Assembly (NCBI RefSeq): GCF_016808095.1
Contig: NC_068974.1
Span: 29,558,825 to 29,622,824, forward strand
DNA from: Vigna angularis
Lineage: Eukaryota; Streptophyta; Magnoliopsida; Fabales; Fabaceae
Direction of reading: 5' to 3'
DNA: 64,000 nucleotides
Shown: piece by piece, positions 22,915 through 34,072 of the stretch
How the letters are laid out: the number at the start of each line of letters is the position of its first letter
Numbering within the stretch: the first letter of the stretch is position 1
Notes under the pieces: generated by a model
What the model was told of the DNA's origin: nothing
What the model saw: only the letters and a program-made list of their open reading frames with translations
The model's database searches: none
Translations under genes and position numbers: made by a program

Positions 22915-23354
22915 GTTTCAAACTTGGATCTGAGAAGCATACAACAGAGGCAATGGTACAAAAGTCTGGTTCACTACAATTGACTTCTGGTATTGAAGGA
23001 TTGTCAGGGTTGAACACAACCCAGGCAAGCTTTCCACATATAAGAATCTGCTTTGATTTTCATGTCGTTTTCCAATTTTTGTAATTGCAATACACAAGTT
23101 CTGGTAAAAAAATGTTGTTGTTAGTACAAGTGGAGATAACATTATATATTAGAGAACTGGTTTTTGGACTGTGTTGCATAGTTTTTGTTATAAAGATGTA
23201 TTTTTCTGAAAATACATGTGATGCTAGTTTCCTTCTCTTGTTTTCTTACAACTTTTGAGAAGTTTGGTTTTGTGAATTTCGTAAGAGACAATTACACCGT
23301 ACTTCCTGATACCCGTGAGAGGATTTTGGCAACAGAAGTAACTGATTTGTTGAG
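22915..23354 (+). pseudogene. Uricase (urate oxidase) fragment, two exons
   Basis: Exon 22915-23024 reads FKLGSEKHTTEA, MVQKSGSLQLTSGIEGLSGLNTTQ; exon 23263-23354 reads FGFVNFVRDNYTVLPDTRERILATEVTDLLR. These are adjacent exons of plant urate oxidase, the peroxisomal enzyme that converts urate to 5-hydroxyisourate and is prominent in legume nodules. The donor after exon one is GC rather than GT (ACCCAG then GCAAG). The catalytic N-terminal and C-terminal exons are absent. Homology is clear from the TTQ...GF and DTRER...ATEVT blocks; the fragment is non-functional. Confidence 0.85.
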
Positions 23355-25067
23355 GTAGGTTTTGTCCCTATATAATTTAAATTGAACCCCTTAATCCTAT
23401 ATACCTGTAGGCACAATATGAACAATTTCATTAGCATTTCTTGAAAATTGTCTTGTCATTGATTAATTGTAAAATGAAAGAGTTCACACTGCTTCATCCA
23501 GATAAGGATTTTTAGCCTGAGAAGTTTTCTCATTGATCATAACACTGGTGTTGTTTTACCTGTGTTAGATATTTCCCATTCAGTTTATTATATTTCTGTT
23601 ATTAAACCCCACTACGATCCCTTATTGTCTTCAATCCATACCACAAAAGTTATTGCAATTAGTAACCCTGTACTGTTAAATTTTATGATCTAGTATATTG
23701 ATTATAATCTTGATGACTTCATGGAAACGGTTGTATTATACAATTTTCCTAATTAGCTCAATTATTTGAGGACTTCTTTCAACTTAAAATATTTAATCAG
23801 TCCATGCTTCTTTGGTAAAGTTGTTGCATTTGTTGTTTTGACATCCGATAAATCGTGCTGATATGAAGAATAGTTATTTTGAAAATTTGGCTCATTGGTT
23901 TTTCACTTGTTAACTGTTTTAGACGGAGGAATAGTCATACGGTGACTCAGAATCTGGTTACTGGAAAATTAAGCACAATCGAATCTTGCTTCCTGTTTGG
24001 TGCACCAGCATCTAATGGCAATAAGTGACGATCATGCTTCTGTTGTCTTTCTTTTACCTGTCACTTTAATATTTGAGTTGGTTGAGGATGGAAAAAGGGT
24101 CTCTTTATACTAATACTGTACTGGATGAGTAAAAGTCTATCAAAATCTTGACTATGTGGTTTTTCTCTTGATAGTAATCAATATATGCTTAAAAAATTGC
24201 TTTCATAAAACTAAAATAAAAAATAATACACATAAATAAATTAAAATATAAAAAAGTGATAATAAAAAAATTAAATAAATTGTGAACTACAAACTAGTTG
24301 AAGTAACTTTTAATTTATAAATTATTTCTAAATTAATTATTTCTAAATACTAACTAAATATTTGTATGTTGATGAAATTAACGCATAAACCATTGAAATA
24401 AGGTAACTAACTCAAGGAGTCTTATTAAGGACTTCTATCATATAAACCATATATCTCAAAGGTTTAGACCAAAGAAGACATAATTAAAGGCTTAGACCAA
24501 AGAATTTGAAAACTTTATTGATTATGAAACTATCATGACAAATTTTCAAATAAACTATTTTCAGTAACTTGTGTTCCTATTAATTCGAAAATTAAGAACA
24601 ATTGCACATTCACAAAAAATTGCAACATCGAAACATGCCTCTAAATACTAATCTTAAGTTGGATGATCAACAAATTCTTGATTCAGCATTTCTATATCTC
24701 TTGACATTTTGGTGAACGATTAGTCTTCTAAGGAGTTTAAAAAATCTATGCTTAATCTGTCCTCCAATCTTATGCTTGAAAAATCAAGGTGAGCACAATC
24801 GTCTCTTTTCTTGTCAACAAATTCACTTTGTTGACTGTCATATACTTGTTAGAATAAATGTGAACTGTCATATAAGTTTTAACGCTAGGTGTTACATTTA
24901 TTAATCAAACTTTTTGTTTCGAACGAACAACTTAATTATTGAAGTGGAAAAAAATCAACTTATACGACCTTGGTTTTGTCTATATAAGTAAAAAACTTAT
25001 GATTATTATACAACTTAGTCTTTTAAATAATGTTTTGTTGAGGTTCTTTAAAATCAATTAAATTTGA
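23355..25067. other. AT-rich DNA without recognised genes
   Basis: One exon-like stretch at about 23922-24028 (QNLVTGKLSTIESCFLFGAP) after a TTTTAG acceptor-like site is not recognised. 24180-24400 is very AT-rich. Nothing else can be supported. Confidence 0.4.
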
Positions 25068-25204
25068 TAATTAAGTACGTATCTACTTAGTGTTTTATTT
25101 GTTTAATGTTTATTTGTAACACTAAGTAGGTCTACTACTTAGTATTACATTCCTCCCGTCAATAATTTTATAATTAAGTAGGATAACTACTTAGTATTCA
25201 ATTC
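25068..25204. repeat. Subterminal-like inverted repeats of a decayed CACTA element
   Basis: Three imperfect palindromic blocks on AAGTAG and CTACTTAGT (about 25073-25096, 25120-25146, 25171-25197), just upstream of the tnp2 remnant. This matches the repeated subterminal motifs expected in CACTA ends. The CACTA terminus itself was not pinned down. Confidence 0.45.
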
Positions 25205-25372
25205 TTCGATCCCATTAATAAGTGGGACTATTTCACTTTTCAAATTTATACAAAGTTGGTATAGGACTTAGTTTTATAACCAATTTAGTAAGTTCTTCTT
25301 ATGTAGTTAACTTCGTTGGATATGGTCAATTATTTTAATCTTTCAATCCTCTTGCCATGAGCAGAGCTCGTT

Positions 25373-26165
25373 TTAATGGAAAAATCATGGATAGACATGC
25401 CTCAAAATACAAGTCAATATATGGGAGGATTGAATACCTTCCTTGACTTTGCATTCAGTAGTGATGTTAGGAGAAAGAAAATATGTCCATGTCAAAAATT
25501 CAATTTTAAGAAATGGCAATGTCGTGAAGTAGTATATGAGCGCTTAATTGTTAAATATTTTCCAAAAGAATAAACAATGTGACTTCTACACGAGGAGATA
25601 AGAGTAAAGGATGAAATAGGAGTCATGGCCGAATAAAATGATGCAAGAGTTCCAATTACTAATAACATGTGTGATATGGTTAATGATGTATTTATGTATC
25701 ATTGCTCTAACAATGACATGGTCGATGATGAGGATTTGGGTGCAGAGTAAAGTCATACTAGGAGTCCTGATGGTACAGATTTTGTCGACTTAATGCAAGA
25801 TGGACAACAAAGTTTATATGAAGGATGTCAAATATTAGAAACTTTCATTCTTGGTGATGTTCTATCACATCAAATGTCTATACAGAATAAGTGAAAAAGC
25901 AATGTCGATGATACTATAGTTGCTAGCAAATGAATTTGAACATACTAAAATTCCACATTTGTTCTATGAAGCCAAAAAGGTCATTAACAAGCTTGGTTTT
26001 AATTACACCAAAATTTATGTTTGTCTGAATGATTGTATGTTGTATGATGGAGAAGACAAAGATATTTTTTTTGTAAGAAATATAAGAGATCAAGATGGAA
26101 GACAAAAAAGAGAGTACAATTGGTGATGATGTCGTTGTTAATAAGCTAAAAAGCCTTCCTCCAAA
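25373..26165 (+). pseudogene. CACTA transposase (tnp2/TNPD) N-terminal remnant
   Basis: Begins MEKSWIDMPQNTSQYMGGLN, then FLDFAF, KKICPCQKFNFKKWQCREVV: the transposase-associated domain (PF13963 type) with its CxC and DxxY/ExxY-like Cys pattern. After stops it continues in pieces: DGTDFVDLMQDGQQSLYEGC (about 25760-25830) and FYEAKKVINKLGFNYTKIYV then NDCMLYDGED (25950-26050), then LKSLPPKVLR (about 26145-26175). These are successive blocks of tnp2 in correct order, broken by several stops and frameshifts. The transposase core does not follow. Confidence 0.82.
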
Positions 26166-26924
26166 GGTGTTAAGGTAATGGCACTATAAATGTAGTGTAC
26201 GATAGACCGAGTGTCAATCCAAGAAAATTGGTATTTAGGTAGGTATTTTGTGTGTTTTTCCAAGAAAACAATGCAATGAGTGGGAGAATATATAAACAAC
26301 AATAACTAGTCTAGAATGACAAAAGAAACTCATGCAAGAAAAATAAAAGAGTGAAAGCAGATATGCAGATTTGCACAACCTGTGACAGTGTTCATGGTAT
26401 GCAACAATGAAGAAATAGCTCAAATCAATTTGAAAAGTATGTTTTAATTATTTGAGATGAATGGTGAATATATATAATGCAGTTTGAGTGGTTGGAAGAT
26501 AGTTTGATGGGAATTTTAGTTTGATTTGAAAGGAAAGTTAGAATTGTTGCTGGTAAGTTTAACTCAACCGTAAGTTTGATTAGAATGAGAATATATCCTC
26601 AAAGTTATTGAATTAAATGTTAAGAAATTCGCTAGATGTTAGTTAAGCAATAAAGGGTATCACATTCCCACTTAAATAGTTGAAGGAGACATCAAGATAG
26701 GGAAATGATGTCAAGTTGTCAAGGCATGCATGGAAAGTTCCTCTCAGATTATTCATTTTTACAACTACCTTAAAGTCATGAGAGTGATTTTTAATTGATT
26801 GATAAGTATAGTTATTAAACTCTTATAATAATAATACACTTAAAGTTTATGCTACTAATGTATATACTAGATTTTGGAACAAGGACAAAAAGAATGACAA
26901 ATGATACATGCTCACCATGATTTG
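26166..26924. other. Non-coding, possible LTR-like insertion
   Basis: Interrupts the tnp2 remnant just after its PPKVLR block. A phrase near 26190-26240 (GTGTACGATAGACCGAGTGT) has the look of an LTR edge, but no pair or target duplication was found. Confidence 0.35.
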
Positions 26925-27300
26925 GTAAAATTCCATTGATATGTGCGTTAGGTAGGTGAAGAACTTCCACTTTGCTTAGATTAGACAAAACTTCAACAAA
27001 GAATAAAAAAGATTATTTACCAAAAATACTCATTATTGATATTTCAAACGCAAATATCAAAGTTGAAGAATGAAATATTATAGGGCAACCAAGTATGAAC
27101 ATACCTAGCTCAAAGCTTTGATAGTGGGGAAAGCAACTAAGGAATTGAATATTCCCTTGTCAAAATTATTGTCAGCTAAGTTCAATGTCTTCAACTTCTT
27201 TAATACATAGCAGAATTTTGTTTCCATAAAGAAAGAGTTATTGATATGTCTCCATATTATATATATATTTCCTACTATCCCGTTAAAGGATTTCAAATTT
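26925..27300 (-). pseudogene. Leucine-rich-repeat receptor-like protein fragment
   Basis: Minus strand. LKKLKTLNLADNNFDKGIFNSL then FPTIKALS (27110-27215), an AG|GT-like junction, then VLSNLSKVEVLHLPNAHINGILPN (about 26935-27030). Both parts fit the LxxLxxLxLxxNxxxGxIP repeat of plant extracellular LRRs (receptor-like proteins). No signal peptide, membrane segment or kinase is present. It lies inside the decayed CACTA region, on the opposite strand to the transposase, so it may be captured host sequence. Confidence 0.65.
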
Positions 27301-28060
27301 CTTATAAATTAACTTAATATTTTTTCTATAATCCATGTGAATTGGCAATATAAATTTTAAGAACTAGTAAGAAGTAAGAACTAGTAATTTAGTACTTACT
27401 CAACTAGTAAGAACTGAAAACTAAGAATCAAACCTATAATAATTGAGTTCAGAAACATGAATCATGAAACAATACTTGGAATTGAAATTAATCAAGAAAA
27501 ATCATAATTAAACATTAAAAAAGTTAGATTTAGTGGCGCGATAGGCAATGAACTTAACAATCAAACTAGAAATTTGAGAAATCTGAAATTGAACTGGAAT
27601 CAAATGTTTGGATCAAGTATCAAATTATTAAAATGCATTGGTGAAAATAAAAGCATATTAGAATTAGTATAAAGTGCTGAAATGTGAATTAGTGACTAAA
27701 CACTACCAAACTAACTAACTGTACATTAATGTAGTATAACGATACATGAGATTCATTACACTATACTCATATAAACTTAAACATAATGTGGTTGGTTTCT
27801 CTATACAGAACTCAAACCCAAGAACCTCGTTAGTTCAAATGACTTTGACCTCTTTTATACCTCTATTTCTGCTTCCTATGATTTTGCTTCCAATGTTTCC
27901 AGCATGGTGGCAGTTAATCTCTAGTCCTCATTCTCAATCCCAAAACCACAAACCTAGTGATGAATGAATTATGTTCCTTAGATGATTGTCAATCCATTAT
28001 TCCATTATGATTAGAAACTCTTGTTCATATTTGTTTAATATTCCTCTATATTTCCATACA
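27301..28060. other. AT-rich DNA, no gene recognised
   Basis: A short open frame (27746-27967, plus) has no recognisable motif. Confidence 0.4.
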
Positions 28061-28960
28061 TATGTGCAACCCTAAATGAAGCTACTCTTCATTCACCACC
28101 TCAAGTTGGAAGAACTTCACATGTACAATCTGAACATGCAGAAGATGAAAATGAGGACATTTTGAAAGTGCAAAAAGAAAGACCAACAACATACAAGATC
28201 ATAGTTGGTTGATGTCATTGGTATAAGACACTCTTCACATATAAATTCTTGCATTATATGTGATATTAATATTTACTGCTGAAGTTGTTTGACACAATTT
28301 TGATTTCTTCTAGATGACCAATGCAAGATGACAAGTAAACACTTAAAAACAAATGATATTTGGAATTTTTCTCAGAATGAAAGGATTGTTGTACGTTGGA
28401 ATGATGAGTGTCAACCAGTTAGGGATGGTGAAGCATTGTTGAATTGATTCTTGATGAGTATTGCTAGAAACTTCAAAGCATTCCCTATTTGCTATTCTAC
28501 TTGGAAGAAGATTCCTAAAGAGTACAAAGAAGACATAATTCAAAATACCATTCAAGTAAGTAATGTAAATTTTCAATTTACAATTCAATTTTTAGGTAAT
28601 TGTTGTTAATTTTGATTAAAATTTGTTTTGAAGGCAAAGTTTGCAATCAATTTTGATGTTCAAATAAACTACATCTTGAAAGCACTTAATCATAAATGGA
28701 GATATGGTCGACAAGAAGTCTGGTAACAAAGAGATGATGGTGCATGTACAAGATATGAATTGATATGTGATGGCTCTAGATGGAATAAATAAAGATCATT
28801 GGACTACTTTTGTTTACTATCGACTTAATGAAAGAACAGAGGTAAAACTTATATTTCTTCTCACGAAAAAAAAGAAGGTTTGAGGCATGAGAGCTAACTA
28901 AGATTGGGACCCAAATGAGTGTTGATGGCCACAGAAAGAAATGTAGCATATGTCGTCAAT
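28061..28960 (+). pseudogene. Transposase_24 (Ptta/En/Spm, TNPA-like) remnant
   Basis: Pieces in one orientation: HSPPQVGRTSHVQSEHAEDE near 28090-28150; NERIVVRWNDECQPVRDGE, FLMSIARNF, STWKKIPKEYKEDII at about 28378-28555, ending at a GTAAGT donor; then AKFAINFDVQINYILKALNHKW (about 28634-28705). The VRWNE.GQPV...W...P.E.K..I pattern is typical of the plant Ptta/En/Spm accessory protein (PF03004 type). In-frame stops break it. It lies downstream of the tnp2 remnant on the same strand, as in complete CACTA elements. Confidence 0.7.
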
Positions 28961-28974
28961 TGGTTCGCAACAAA

Positions 28975-29134
28975 AAACAGTGCCCTTTACGTTCAAACAT
29001 CATAGAACCAACAAAATCATCACAACCACAAACTTCCCAACCCATCATAAAACCAACAGAACCATCATAGCCATAAACTACCCAATCCCTTGTACCATCA
29101 TAGCCACCACCAAGTACCCAATCCCTTATACCAT
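28975..29134 (+). repeat. Degenerate minisatellite split by the solo LTR
   Basis: Imperfect copies of a unit around ACCATCATAG-CCA...CCCAATCCC-TTAT. The same repeat continues at 30358-30450 after the solo LTR, which shows that the LTR inserted within it. Confidence 0.65.
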
Positions 29135-30357
29135 TGATAGTGGCATATTTTACTATGAATTCAGTATTGAATTAGAGAAAATATCAACTCTTTCTCATCC
29201 TTTTTACCTTGTAAATCCTAGTTTTCATTTAGTTTAAGAAGTGGTTTCATCCTAAGCTTTAAGTAGATAAATTGATCATTAACCCCTTCATTTATACAAG
29301 TTAATTAGTTGGAAGAAGTCTCTGCATCAAATGAAGAGTGCTGGAACCAGAGAAAACAAGAAAACAGCAAAAACAGCAAAAATATGAAGAACCAGAATCT
29401 GGAAAAAGTTAGCTGGAGCGCCCTTTTTCCTGTTTTCGCGCGCTGGAGCGCGGTCTCAAGCGCGCCTGCTGCTGATTTGGCAGATTGGGTTTATTTAACC
29501 CCAAATTAGAAGGGCTTTGATATCTTTGGCATCCCAGACACAAATTCTCTCAATTGGAGCGTCCAGAGGCGAGCTAGGAGCTGTGGGAACAACCCTTCTT
29601 CATCCTTGGGTCCTCCTCCTTCTTCCATTTCCACCATTGTTGTAAGCTCAAGCTCTCCATTCATGGAGAGCTAGTTTCATTCTTGTTGGGGATTGATGTA
29701 ACCACGGATCTCTTATGTAATTACAGTTGTTTTGAATGATTATATGCCTCTTTCATTGATTGTTAGTGTTTAATTCCTCTACTTAAAGCTTGTATGAGTA
29801 ATTCAACCATATCATGATTTTAGGGTTTGTTTGATATTGGGAAATATTGGGTGAATCTAGAACTGGATTAAACACCTAAAGGAAATAGTATCTAGGGATA
29901 GAACTAGGACCTTTGGTTGTCTTGAATCTCAATTCTTAAAGCGGATGAACTTGTTAGGTTTTCCAAGGGATTGGAGTTTAAGAAGTAAGTCTAGGCTCTC
30001 TCTACCAAGGGATTGGGTTTGAGTAAATTAGAAGATTGACGTTGGCTAATTAATGAAGAGGAAGTGATTTTCTATACATAAGAGTGAAGTAGGTGAAATC
30101 AACCCCCAACAATACCATTCCATATCATTTCTAATCTTTCATTTCTTAAGTGTTTGCATTATCAAAGATCACTTTTACCCTTTATGTTTTATCTTTAATT
30201 TAATTGCATGAAAATCCCAAAAACATGGAATCATTCTTTACTCTAAATTAGTTAGATATTATACGATTGTCTAGGACACGAGTCTCTTGGGAAACGATAT
30301 TCGGTCTTACCGGTTTTATTACTTGAACGATTTGGTACACTTGCCAAAGTCTCAACA
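29135..30357 (+). repeat. Solo LTR of the Athila-like gypsy family
   Basis: 1223 bp, begins TGATAGTGGCATATTTTACT and ends CCAAAGTCTCAACA, colinear with the minus-strand LTR at 16018-17269. It is flanked by the identical 5-bp duplication ACCAT at 29130-29134 and 30358-30362, so it is a true insertion reduced by LTR-LTR recombination. Confidence 0.92.
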
Positions 30358-30450
30358 ACCATCATAGCCACCAAGTCCCTAATGTCCTCCCCAATCCCCT
30401 CTAACATCACAGGCAACATGTCCCTAATCCCCTCACCCACCACAACCAAC

Positions 30451-31059
30451 TCAAGAATCCATCTAGATTTAACTCCACCAATGAGAAGGAAAAAGTTAGA
30501 TGTTAGAAGAAAAGCTCCTTAGATGTCAATTTATTTACTTTCATTGGAAAAATTTGGATGTATTATGTACTAATATTAAGCACTTTAATTATGTACTTTG
30601 ATAGTGATGTATGTTTGATCAACTTCAATTAAGTACTTTGTTGGTGTATATGTACTTTTTTAAGCACTTACATTAAATGTACTGATATTATGTTATTATG
30701 TGGTCATCTTATGTTAACACTTCTATTACTACATTCTGTCAAGTATCTTCATATGTATCATAAACATATACAATAGGGACCACATTGCTACCTTTTTTAA
30801 TCATAAGGGGGACCACATTTCACATTTCAAAACTAAAAGGGGGACTAAAACAAACAGTCTCACATGAAACCAGATTATTCATTTGAACTCATTACAATAG
30901 ACACTCATACATCATCCATTACATGAACAAAACATGAAGCTAAACACCTCAACCTAAACATTCACCTTCACATTTTCCTTAACATTACATGAACAAAACA
31001 TACAATCACATTGCCTAGCTACCAACATCAACCTAAACACAACCACAATTTAACAATGT
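30451..31059. other. Non-coding, transposon-like
   Basis: No coding signal. GGGACCACATT-type phrases near 30777-30855 recall Mutator-like termini but could not be paired. Confidence 0.35.
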
Positions 31060-31500
31060 TCAACGCAATAAGAACACACAACTCCAATTAACAACTTTAT
31101 CCTTTTCTGCAATTCTTTGACTAAACTTTTCATATCACATATCCTCCTTCTTTGCTTGACAATTGTACCATCTCTTTCATCAGCATTGTCTTTAGAACAC
31201 CAATTGAAAAAGTTACAGGACATCCCAATTGAAGATCCACCCTGCTATTCACCAAATTAGGCACCAAAATTGGTTCAAAGTCAGGGAATGTATCAACACA
31301 TAAAGTGACTAGGGTATTCATAAAACCTTGTAATGATGACATCCACAAAATTTTCTGTCAGCATTCTTTGCAATTCTGAAAACTTTGGTTACATCACTAT
31401 CACTATAGTAGCAAATAAATATCGCACCTCCTTTCGAACCACCACCATGTGAGGAATGCGAAAGTCATTTGCCCCATGACTTCAAACACGAAGAACAACT
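31060..31500 (-). pseudogene. GRF-type zinc-finger protein remnant, transposon associated
   Basis: Minus strand. GAIFICYYSDSDVTKVFRIAKN, RKFCGCHHYK (about 31330-31430), then FFNWCSKDNADERDGTIVK and QRRRICDMKSLVKELQKRIK (about 31094-31210). The CGC-H-YK and WC..DN.DERDGTI..QRR patterns fit the GRF zinc-finger family, which is highly repeated in legumes and often sits in transposable elements. Stops and frame changes break it. Function is unknown. Confidence 0.6.
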
Positions 31501-31779
31501 TTGTGAAGAAACCATTCATAACCCTAACCCTTTGCTTTTAACTTTCGGAAGAATAACTTTCCTCACTTCAGGGACGAACTTGCACGAACCCTAACCATTT
31601 GCTTTTAACCAATTACTTCAATTTTCACAATTCCACACATGTTGCCAAGTCATTTCAACTCAGCCTGTCACGTGTTGAATAAGTGTTCAAGTCATTCAAT
31701 TTTCGCTAGGGGACAACTTTGTCATTAGTGTTTTTAATGCCATAAGAAAAAAAGACTAACGTGAACTGTTTTTACAAAA

Positions 31780-31868
31780 TATGGGACGTTTGTGAACTTT
31801 TCAGTAAAGGTAGGACCAATTTGAACATACCTAAGAAATCGAGGGACCAAAACAAGTATTAAGCCTTT
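31780..31868 (-). repeat. Mutator-like terminal inverted repeat (one end)
   Basis: On the minus strand it begins GGCTTAATACTTGTTTTGG and continues with a GGTCC-rich terminal repeat. It lies upstream of the GRF remnant in that gene's orientation. The partner end was not found. Confidence 0.45.
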
Positions 31869-32048
31869 TTTATTTATTAAATTTTTTGTTCTTTATCTTG
31901 TAATAGAGAGAGCCACCGTAAGGTCAGAACGAAGCAAGCTCCGCTTCTATCGCCATCCATCGTGACACAAACGAACCAGAACACTTGTGGACCCAAAATC
32001 ATGCCATAACCTGCATCTTCTCCGTCGCGCACCACCAAGCTGCATAGA

Positions 32049-32990
32049 TGAACTAGAGACCACCCAAAACACTATTAGCAACCACAAATGAGAACCCAGA
32101 ATTGCGAGAAAACAAAACCCTAAGAAATTCCCAAAACGCAAGATAAAAAAAAACCCCAAAACATAATTCGAAAATCTAGAAAACAAGAACAAAGACCCCA
32201 ATTCGAAAATGAAACACTGAAATACCTAATTCAGATTTCTAAAGTCGTGAGATCAGAAACTCAAAAATAGAACCCCAATTTGGAGCCCTAAAACGAACCA
32301 TGAAGCCCCTCCCATTCTTTGCTACCACGAAGACGCAGGATGATGTAGGCCCCCGTCGCCCCTCCAAGCACAAGGGTTTGTCCACAAGAAAGAACTTAAA
32401 GGTGGGAAAAATGAAAATATTTAGGATTCTTGAAAGGAAATCAGGCATTTGGAGAAATTAATTAGGGTTTAATTGTAATGCACCCAATTAGGATTTAGAA
32501 ATAAGGCTTAAATGCTTAGTACCCGGTTAAGATGAAAGTGAATTTCTGTTTAGTAAGGCTTAAATGCACCGTCATGTTAAGATGTGAATTTCTGTTTAGT
32601 ACCCGGTTTTAAAAATGAAGACATTGAGTCCCTATGTTATGAAAAATGTATGAACAATGTCATGTCTGTTAAGTTGACAGCAACAACATTAAATTCATGT
32701 TGATGTGACTGTACTTTTTCTCTTCTCTCTTATGTTGTCCAACTTTTTCTCTCTCTTGTTTAGTGTTTTCTTTGATGATTTATTGAACTTGTTCTTTCTT
32801 TGTGGACCTTATTCATATATTTTTCATAACATAGGACCCAATGTCTTCATTTTTAAAACTAGGTACTAAACAAAAATTCACCTCTTAACATGGAGACGAA
32901 GTAAGCATTTAAGCCTAGAAATAATTAAAAATTAATATTTAACACTAATGGTAATTGTCACGTTACATCTTGCTATATATTTAAAAATAG
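32049..32990. repeat. Duplicated non-coding segment, copy 1 (holds the MITE)
   Basis: Colinear with 33120-33600. Shared landmarks are ACCACCCAAAACAC, AACAAGAACAAAGACC, AAGTCGTG, CCTCTCCCATT and TTAATTAGG. Copy 1 is interrupted by the MITE at 32505-32915; copy 2 provides the near-empty site. Both copies look like the decayed first exon and UTR of an unknown gene or repeat. Confidence 0.75.
32505..32915. mobile_element. Mutator-type MITE with 9-bp target duplication
   Basis: 411 bp with long terminal inverted repeats of about 110 bp starting GGCTTAAATG. It is flanked by the 9-bp duplication TAGAAATAA at 32496-32504 and 32916-32924. A 9-bp duplication and long termini fit a Mutator-like non-autonomous element. 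The left terminus carries an extra, tandem copy of the first 50 bp (32505-32554 followed by 32555 onward). No coding sequence. Confidence 0.85.
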
Positions 32991-33119
32991 ACACCTCCTT
33001 AAATATTGGCTAAGACGAATATTATGTCGTTAGCGATTTAAACACCATCAACAAAAAAGATTAAATTGAACAATTTTTACTACCATTTTGAACGAAAAAA
33101 TGTAAGGACTATTTTAAAT

Positions 33120-33600
33120 GAACCAAAAACCACCCAAAACACGATTAACAACCACCAATGAGAGCCCAAAATTGCAAGAAATTCCCAAAACGGAAGATTA
33201 AATTGTTAGAGCAGGAATCTCAAAATCCAATTTGAAAATCTGGAAAACAAGAACAAAGACCCTAATTCAAAAACGAAACACTGAAATCCCAAAGTCGTGG
33301 ATCAGAGTCCTAAAACGAATCACAAAGCCTCTCCCATTTTTTGTCTCCGTGAAGACACTGGATAATGTAAGCTCTTGTTGCCTCTCCCAACATAAGAGTT
33401 TATCCGTGAGAAAGCACCTAAAATGGAAAAAACGAAAATAATTAGGATTCTGGAAAGGAAATCAGACATTTAGAAAAAATTAATTAGGATTTAAGTGTAA
33501 TGCATCAATTAAAATTTAAAAATAATTAATAATTAACATTTATCACTATTGGTAATTGTCACTTCACATTTTATTTTATATTTCAAAATAAATAATTTAT
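33120..33600. repeat. Duplicated non-coding segment, copy 2
   Basis: Paralogue of 32049-32990 without the MITE; the region around 33515-33535 corresponds to the target site. Confidence 0.75.
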
Positions 33601-33990
33601 TGAACGCAAGAACGTATGAAAATTATTTTAAATAAAACTAACTAATACAGAACCAAAATAATATTAAATTTTATAAATTTAATAATATAAAAACGCTGTG
33701 TTTCACGTTGAAAGGTTGAGAACTTTTATAAATTTAATAATATAAGTAAAATAGCTAAATTTTATAAAAAAATGAAAATTTTATTAAGTATTTTTATAAT
33801 TAAACTGATAAAGATGGGATCCACCATTTATATTTTTATAATTAACTTAAGACGTCTATAGGTCTATACACGACTACGACATGTATACGTGTATGACCTG
33901 TCTTATAGACACGCCTATGAAAATCACGTGGCACTGATTTTTAATAATTAAACTAAGACAAATAAGTAAATTAAGACACGAATTTTGTAC
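33601..33990. other. AT-rich upstream region of the P450 gene
   Basis: No repeat pair or gene recognised. Confidence 0.5.
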
Positions 33991-34000
33991 TATAAATATA
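33991..34000 (+). promoter_or_regulatory. Candidate TATA box of the P450 gene
   Basis: TATAAATATA about 73-82 bp before the ATG at 34073, a usual distance for a plant gene with a short leader. Confidence 0.6.
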
Positions 34001-34072
34001 TGTGATACAGTAGTCTAAGTGTCTACGTTTATGATTACTCTGTACCTTAGCCCTTCTGACTTATTTCCAATA

